Below, in pieces: positions 60,198-64,000 of a stretch of DNA of 64,000 bases. The DNA comes from DATGLG01 sp035294245 (GTDB taxonomy: Bacteria > Pseudomonadota > Alphaproteobacteria > JACZXZ01), in NCBI GenBank assembly GCA_035294245.1, contig DATGLG010000063.1, positions 1-64,000 of the forward strand, given 5' to 3'. A program made the translations under genes and the position numbers. The notes beneath the pieces were generated by a model that was not told where the DNA came from, made no database searches, and saw only the letters and a list, made by a program, of their open reading frames with translations. Position 1 is the stretch's first letter, and each line of letters starts with the position of its first letter.

Positions 60198-60668
60198 ATG
60201 AGCACGGCGATGACGGTGTCCGAGATACCCACGACCCGCGAGGATTATCCCCACTTCCTCTCCATCCCAACCCGCTGGATGGACAATGACTTGTACGGGC
60301 ATGTCAATAACGTGGTCTACTACTCTTTTTTCGACACGCTGATCAACGAGTATCTCATCCGCATGGGCGGCCTCGATATCCATGCCGGTCCGGTCATCGG
60401 ACTCGCGGTCGAGACGATGTGCCGGTTCAAGCGCGAGCTCACCTATCCGGAAGTGATCGAGGCGGGCCTGCGCGTTGGCAAGCTCGGCAATACGAGCGTG
60501 CGCTACGAGATCGGCTTGTTCAGCGCGGGGCACGAGGAGCCTGCTGCGACGGGTTATTTCGTGCATGTCTTCGTCGACCGCGCACAGCGCCGGCCAGTTC
60601 CGATCCCGCCGCGAATCCGCGCTGCCCTCGCACGACTGGTGCCGGCGCCGCTCTCCATCGAGACATAA
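60198..60668 (+). CDS. Hotdog-fold (4HBT) acyl-CoA thioesterase
   Basis: A 156-aa hotdog-fold protein of the 4HBT family. YPHFLSIPTRWMDNDLYGHVNNVVYYSFFDTLINEYLIRMG contains the conserved D-x-x-x-H-V-N-N-x-x-Y motif with catalytic Asp, and FKRELTYPEVIEAGLRVGKLGNTSVRYEIGLF the second strand region. It hydrolyses acyl-CoA to free acids. ATG 60198 is the start. A strong inverted repeat (60681-60709) lies between it and the convergent hsp20 gene. Confidence 0.92.
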   Translation: MSTAMTVSEIPTTREDYPHFLSIPTRWMDNDLYGHVNNVVYYSFFDTLINEYLIRMGGLDIHAGPVIGLAVETMCRFKRELTYPEVIEAGLRVGKLGNTSVRYEIGLFSAGHEEPAATGYFVHVFVDRAQRRPVPIPPRIRAALARLVPAPLSIET

Positions 60669-60680
60669 GAAGATAAAGCC

Positions 60681-60709
60681 GGGGGCGCCCTACGACGAAG
60701 GGCGCCCCC
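60681..60709. terminator. Strong stem-loop between convergent genes
   Basis: GGGGGCGCCCT (60681-60691) and AGGGCGCCCCC (60699-60709) form a perfect 11-bp stem with a 7-nt loop. It sits between the thioesterase and the hsp20 gene. There is no T-run, but its position suggests transcript ends for both strands. Confidence 0.6.
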
Positions 60710-60755
60710 CTGTATCGTTCCCGGCGCGGGTCGACCCGCCGCGCGGGACGTTGCC

Positions 60756-61217
60756 TTAAGCCGCCGCCTTCTGCTCGATCGCCTTCGCGGCCGCGCCCGA
60801 GCTGATCTTGATCTGGCGCGGCTTCTGCTCCTCGGGCACCTCGCGGACGAGGTCGACATGAAGCAGGCCGTTCACCAGCTCAGCGCCTTTCACCTTGATA
60901 TGGTCGGCGAGCTCGAACCGGCGCTGGAAAGCGCGGCGGGCGATGCCGCGGTGGAGATACTCGGTTCCCTTCTCGGGCTCCTGCGCCTTGCCGGAAATGA
61001 CCAGGCTGTTCTCCTGGCTGACGATGTTCAGATCGTCGAGTCCGAAGCCCGCCACCGCCATCGTGATGCGGTAGGTGTCCTCGCCGGTCTTCTCGATATT
61101 GTAGGGCGGGTAGGAGAGCTGGGACTCGTCGGCCCGCGCGGCCGCATCCAGAAGCTGGTACATGCGGTCGAAGCCGACGGTGGAGCGAAAGAGCGGGGAA
61201 AAATCAAAAGCGCGCAT
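60756..61217 (-). CDS. Small heat-shock protein Hsp20, IbpA-like (class A)
   Basis: A 153-aa IbpA/HspA-type chaperone. MRAFDFSPLFRSTVGFDRMYQLLDAAARADESQLSYPPYNIEKTGEDTYRITMAVAGF and YLHRGIARRAFQRRFELADHIKV are almost identical in layout to the gene at 10677. The tail has a poly-Ala/Lys end (AAAKAIEQKAAA). ATG 61217 follows an AGGAGGA site inside a ROSE thermometer. It converges on the thioesterase gene. Class A proteins form large oligomers that bind unfolding proteins. Confidence 0.95.
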   Translation of the reverse strand: MRAFDFSPLFRSTVGFDRMYQLLDAAARADESQLSYPPYNIEKTGEDTYRITMAVAGFGLDDLNIVSQENSLVISGKAQEPEKGTEYLHRGIARRAFQRRFELADHIKVKGAELVNGLLHVDLVREVPEEQKPRQIKISSGAAAKAIEQKAAA

Positions 61218-61313
61218 GGCTACACATCCTCCTTTGAGCAACATGTAGAAATCATCGGGCTCACCCTAGCGGTCGAGCCCCAAGTCTGCGCCGGACCCGT
61301 TTGGCATCCGACC
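61218..61313 (-). ncRNA. ROSE-type RNA thermometer, 5' UTR of hsp20
   Basis: The 3' end reads ACAUGUUGCUC, then AA, then AGGAGGAUGUGUAGCCAUG. The UUGCU (opposite 61236-61241) pairs with the AGGAGGA site (opposite 61227-61233), as in the element at 11136. The predicted leader is about 95 nt, within the ROSE range. Confidence 0.85.
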
Positions 61314-61319
61314 TTTCCG

Positions 61320-61347
61320 ATGTGGTGCGGCGCCTTCGCGATTCAAG
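61320..61347 (-). promoter_or_regulatory. RpoH-like promoter of hsp20 (minus strand)
   Basis: On the minus strand CTTGAA (61347-61342) and CCACAT (61325-61320) are separated by 16 nt, a good match to the RpoH -35 CTTGAA and -10 CCCCAT pattern. The start would be near 61313, giving a ROSE-size leader. Confidence 0.65.
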
Positions 61348-61369
61348 GGGGAGGAGATGCCATGAAACT

Positions 61370-61377
61370 TTAACCAT
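61370..61377 (+). promoter_or_regulatory. CtrA half-site upstream of rcdA
   Basis: TTAACCAT matches the CtrA half-site and lies 89 nt before the rcdA GTG. No second TTAA half is present, so it is weaker than the box at 56559. The site fits the fact that rcdA works in the CtrA pathway and is CtrA-linked in Caulobacter. Confidence 0.45.
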
Positions 61378-61465
61378 GCCGTGGCAAGCCACTCCTGCTA
61401 GCCTAGGGCGGTCGACTTGCGAGCCCGTGGCGTCACGCGGGCCCTAGTAACCCGGGGGAGCTGGC

Positions 61466-61867
61466 GTGTTCGCTGACAGCGCCTTCTTCGCCAAGACCTA
61501 TCGGGAAGCCTTCGATCTTCTTCGGGAGACGCGGGACTATCTCGCTTATTGTCAAACGCGCGATCTGGCGCCGCGCGGCGCTGCCGAGCGCCTATGTTTC
61601 AGCCGGGAATCGACCCGTCTGACGGCGCGGTTGACCGATATCATGGCCTGGCTCTTCGTGCAGAAGGCCGTGGCGGTTGGCGAGATGAGCGCGGACGAAG
61701 CCGCCGAAGAGCGGCACCGTCTGCTTCGCCGCGACGTCTGTCTCGACGACACGGCGGCAACGAATGACGGGCTGCCCCGCGGCCTGCTCTCGCTGTTGGG
61801 GCGAAGCCACGCGCTGTATCTCCGCATCGCTCGTCTCGACGAGTTGATGGCCCGGGCTGCCGCCTGA
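61466..61867 (+). CDS. rcdA: Regulator of CtrA degradation (RcdA, DUF1465)
   Basis: A 133-aa protein of DUF1465, the RcdA family. ADSAFFAKTYREAFDLLRETRDYLAYCQTRDLAPRGAAERLCFSRESTRLTARLTDIMAWLFVQKAVAVGEMSADEAAEE is the typical helical core. In Caulobacter, RcdA is an adaptor that helps ClpXP degrade the cell-cycle regulator CtrA. The start is GTG 61466 after a GGGGGA-type site. A CtrA half-site lies upstream and a terminator downstream. Confidence 0.9.
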   Translation: MFADSAFFAKTYREAFDLLRETRDYLAYCQTRDLAPRGAAERLCFSRESTRLTARLTDIMAWLFVQKAVAVGEMSADEAAEERHRLLRRDVCLDDTAATNDGLPRGLLSLLGRSHALYLRIARLDELMARAAA

Positions 61868-61873
61868 AGCGTA

Positions 61874-61895
61874 AAGGGCGCCATCCGGCGCCCTT
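61874..61895. terminator. Terminator between rcdA and rpmE
   Basis: AAGGGCGCC (61874-61882) pairs with GGCGCCCTT (61887-61895) around a 4-nt loop. It lies between the convergent rcdA and rpmE genes. T-runs are short, so efficiency is uncertain. Confidence 0.6.
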
Positions 61896-61916
61896 CCCCA
61901 TGATTCGCAGCGTGCT

Positions 61917-62138
61917 CTATTTCAGAGGCAAGCCCTTGAATCTCTTATTGAATTTGGCAAGCTGGCCGCCCGTGTCAACGAGCCGGTGCACACCGGTCCA
62001 GGCGGGATGGGTCTTGGGGTCGATATCGAGCTGCAGCACCGCCCCCGGCTCGCCATAGGTCGAGCGGGTCTTGAACTGGGAGCCGTCCGTCATCACCACG
62101 GTGATCTCGTGATAGCTCGGATGAATGTCCTTCTTCAT
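61917..62138 (-). CDS. rpmE: 50S ribosomal protein L31
   Basis: A 73-aa ribosomal protein. KKDIHPSYHEITVVMTDGSQFKTRSTYGEPGAVLQLDIDPKTHPAWTGVHRLVDTGGQLAKFNKRFKGL is clear L31. It lacks the four zinc-binding cysteines (C-minus form), so it does not store zinc. ATG 62138 is the normal start. The upstream part of the same frame is not ribosomal protein. Confidence 0.97.
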   Translation of the reverse strand: MKKDIHPSYHEITVVMTDGSQFKTRSTYGEPGAVLQLDIDPKTHPAWTGVHRLVDTGGQLAKFNKRFKGLPLK

Positions 62139-62301
62139 CGCTGCGCTCCGCTGGAAGAGGCGCGGGTTATAGCCAAGCCGGCCGGCTGACGCAAGGCCCA
62201 AGGGGCGACAATTTGCCCGGGGGCCGCGCTTGCCGCTCAAAACCACGCTTGGTATAGGGTGGCGCGGAAGCGGGACGGCGGTCGAAGGGATCGGGCGAGC
62301 A

Positions 62302-64000
62302 GTGGCACGCAGCGGCGATCAGAGCAGCGCGGCATCCCCCTCGGAGCGGCCGAAGAGCCGAAACCTTCGCTATCTACGACGAATAGCGCCTTTCCTTCGC
62401 CCGTATAAGCTCCAAATCGCGGCGGCAATCGCCGCGCTGGTGATCTCGGCCAGCACGGTGCTCGTCTTCGGCTCAGGCCTGCGCTGGCTCGTTGACCGCG
62501 GGTTCGCGAGCGGCAACGGCGCGCTTCTCGACCGCGCTCTCGAGCTTCTCTTCATCGTCATTGCCGTGCTTGCGCTCGCCACCTATGGCCGCGCCTATTT
62601 CGTCGCGTGGATCGGCGAGCGCGTCGCGGCCGATATCCGACGTGCCGTCTACGATCACGTGCTCCACTTGAGCCCCGCCTTCTTCGAGATGACCCGCACC
62701 GGCGAGGTGGTCTCGCGTCTCACCACGGACACCACGCTGCTCCAGACCGTCGTGGGCTCGTCGGCATCGATGGCCCTGCGGAACCTGCTCATGCTCGTCG
62801 GCGGCGTCGTCATGATGGTGGTGACGAGCCCGAAACTGACCGGTCTGGTCGTTCTTGTCGTACCGCTGGTGGTGGCGCCGATTCTGGTGATGGGGCGTCG
62901 CGTCCGCAGCCTTTCGCGCCTCACGCAGGATGGGCTGGGAGAGGTCAGCGCCTATGCGGAAGAGTCCCTCAACGCCATCCGCACCGTGCAGGCTTTCGTG
63001 CACGAGGCCATGGACCGCCGGCGCTTCGGCGAGCGGGTGGAGGCTGCCTTCGACGCTGCGGCCCGGCGCATCCGGGTACGCTCTTTCCTCGTCGCTCTCG
63101 TCATCCTCCTCGTCTTCGCCGCCGTCGGCGTCATCCTGTGGATCGGCGGCCACGACATGCTCGCGGGCCGCATTACGGGCGGCGAGCTCTCTGCCTTCGT
63201 GTTCTATGCGGTCGTGGTCGCCGGTTCCGTCGGGGCCATCAGCGAATTCATGACCGATCTCCAGCGCGCCGCAGGCGCTTCGGAGCGCCTCGTCGAGCTG
63301 CTGGAAACGGCGGTCCAGATATCGGCGCCCCTACAGCCGACCGCGCTTTCGGTGCCGGCGCGGGGCGAGATCGCCCTAGAAGGGGTGTCGTTCCGCTATC
63401 CGATGCGTCCGGATCACGCTGCGCTCGCAGATTTCTCGTTGCAGGTCCGGCCGGGAGAGAAAGTGGCTCTCGTCGGCCCTTCGGGTGCCGGAAAGACGAC
63501 GGTCTTTCAGCTTCTCCTTCGCTTCTATGATCCGCAGGAAGGCGTGCTGCGCCTCGATGGTGTCGATCTGCGGGCTGCCGATCCTGCGGCAATCCGCTCG
63601 CGGATCGGCCTGGTGCCTCAGGATCCCGTCATCTTCGCTGCCGATGCCTGGGAGAACATCCGCTATGGCCGGCCCACGGCGAGCGATGCCGAGGTGCGCG
63701 CAGCGGCGACCGCGGCGGCTGCGACGGAGTTCCTTGACCGCCTCCCGAACGGCTTCGCGACCTATCTCGGCGAGCGCGGGGTGCAGCTTTCGGGGGGCCA
63801 GCGACAGCGCATCGCCATTGCTCGCGCCGTCCTCAAGAATCCCGCCGTGCTCCTCCTCGACGAGGCGACGAGCGCCCTCGACGCCGAGAGCGAGCGGCTC
63901 GTCCAGGAGGCTCTCGAGGCCCTCATGGCGGGCCGCACCACGGTCATCATCGCGCATCGGCTGGCGACGGTGCTCAAATGCGACCGCATCGCCGTCATGG
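62302..64000 (+). CDS. ABC exporter with fused permease and ATPase (MsbA-like), partial
   Basis: At least 566 residues; the 3' end lies beyond the window, so the C-terminus is missing. The permease half spans about 30-330 (LRPYKLQIAAAIAALVISASTVL, MLVGGVVMMVVTSPKLTGLVVLV). The ATPase half has Walker A GPSGAGKTT, signature LSGGQRQR, Walker B VLLLDEATSALD and H-loop IIAHRL. It resembles MsbA/lipid and drug exporters of the half-transporter type that act as homodimers. The start is GTG 62302; there are no N-terminal sorting signals. Confidence 0.93.
   Translation, partial: MARSGDQSSAASPSERPKSRNLRYLRRIAPFLRPYKLQIAAAIAALVISASTVLVFGSGLRWLVDRGFASGNGALLDRALELLFIVIAVLALATYGRAYFVAWIGERVAADIRRAVYDHVLHLSPAFFEMTRTGEVVSRLTTDTTLLQTVVGSSASMALRNLLMLVGGVVMMVVTSPKLTGLVVLVVPLVVAPILVMGRRVRSLSRLTQDGLGEVSAYAEESLNAIRTVQAFVHEAMDRRRFGERVEAAFDAAARRIRVRSFLVALVILLVFAAVGVILWIGGHDMLAGRITGGELSAFVFYAVVVAGSVGAISEFMTDLQRAAGASERLVELLETAVQISAPLQPTALSVPARGEIALEGVSFRYPMRPDHAALADFSLQVRPGEKVALVGPSGAGKTTVFQLLLRFYDPQEGVLRLDGVDLRAADPAAIRSRIGLVPQDPVIFAADAWENIRYGRPTASDAEVRAAATAAAATEFLDRLPNGFATYLGERGVQLSGGQRQRIAIARAVLKNPAVLLLDEATSALDAESERLVQEALEALMAGRTTVIIAHRLATVLKCDRIAVM

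Noticed and set aside
59383..60201. 272-aa open frame opposite the dehydrogenase at 59038
   Set aside because: No family match; the minus-strand frame is a clear dehydrogenase.

Overview
The window is a dense, high-GC bacterial chromosome segment, almost certainly from an alphaproteobacterium. The evidence is lineage-typical genes: a three-gene transhydrogenase (pntAA-pntAB-pntB), rcdA (DUF1465), a TrcR-type DUF1013 regulator, gapR (DUF2312), COQ9, DUF1192, DUF1244, two DUF465 proteins, and two ROSE-type RNA thermometers in front of small heat-shock genes. I cannot name the genus. There is no rRNA, recognisable tRNA, CRISPR array, prophage or insertion sequence. Accessory material is limited to two type II toxin-antitoxin pairs and short palindromic REP-like repeats.

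Layout. 1-10 kb: REP repeats, a PhzF-like protein, a hybrid histidine kinase, a tiny secreted protein, VapBC-1, a GST, a type II NADH dehydrogenase and a divergent EF-G paralogue. 10-12.7 kb: four small heat-shock (Hsp20) genes in two divergent pairs, with a CIRCE operator on one side and an RpoH-like promoter plus ROSE thermometer on the other. 12.7-19 kb: an operon on the minus strand, hyi-garR-glycerate kinase-pyk, which would carry hydroxypyruvate or tartronate semialdehyde through 2-phosphoglycerate towards pyruvate, divergent from an IclR regulator; then a GntR/FCD regulator. 19-24 kb: EamA exporter, N-formylglutamate amidohydrolase overlapping a carboxylate-amine ligase, DUF1244, an unknown protein, gapR and a cytochrome c. 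24-32 kb: an atypical SDR, a fused indolepyruvate ferredoxin oxidoreductase, two tandem SET-domain proteins and an acyl-CoA ligase. 32-46 kb: housekeeping genes (oligopeptidase F, an ABC1 kinase, transhydrogenase, S21, peptide deformylase, COQ9, purEK, a GGDEF protein, pfkA). 46-54 kb: two acyl-CoA synthetases including PrpE, an SDR, TrcR, VapBC-2, a quinone oxidoreductase and DUF1192. 54-64 kb: amidase, FAH-family protein, a candidate sRNA, a structured metY leader, metY, hydrolase, a TtuC-type dehydrogenase, a thioesterase, a fifth Hsp20 gene with ROSE, rcdA, L31 and an ABC exporter cut by the window end.

The most interesting non-coding signal is at 56.55-56.91 kb. A near-consensus CtrA box and a -10 element precede a compact three-hairpin RNA. 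Two of its loops display CCTCCC anti-Shine-Dalgarno sequence and the third hairpin is a Rho-independent terminator. Immediately downstream, the metY leader holds several inverted repeats and a second strong terminator about 30 nt before the metY start codon, which suggests attenuation. A CtrA half-site also lies upstream of rcdA, so the window may contain cell-cycle-controlled riboregulation. The heat-shock region combines transcriptional control (CIRCE, RpoH-like promoters) with translational control (ROSE, and one further hairpin that hides a ribosome-binding site).
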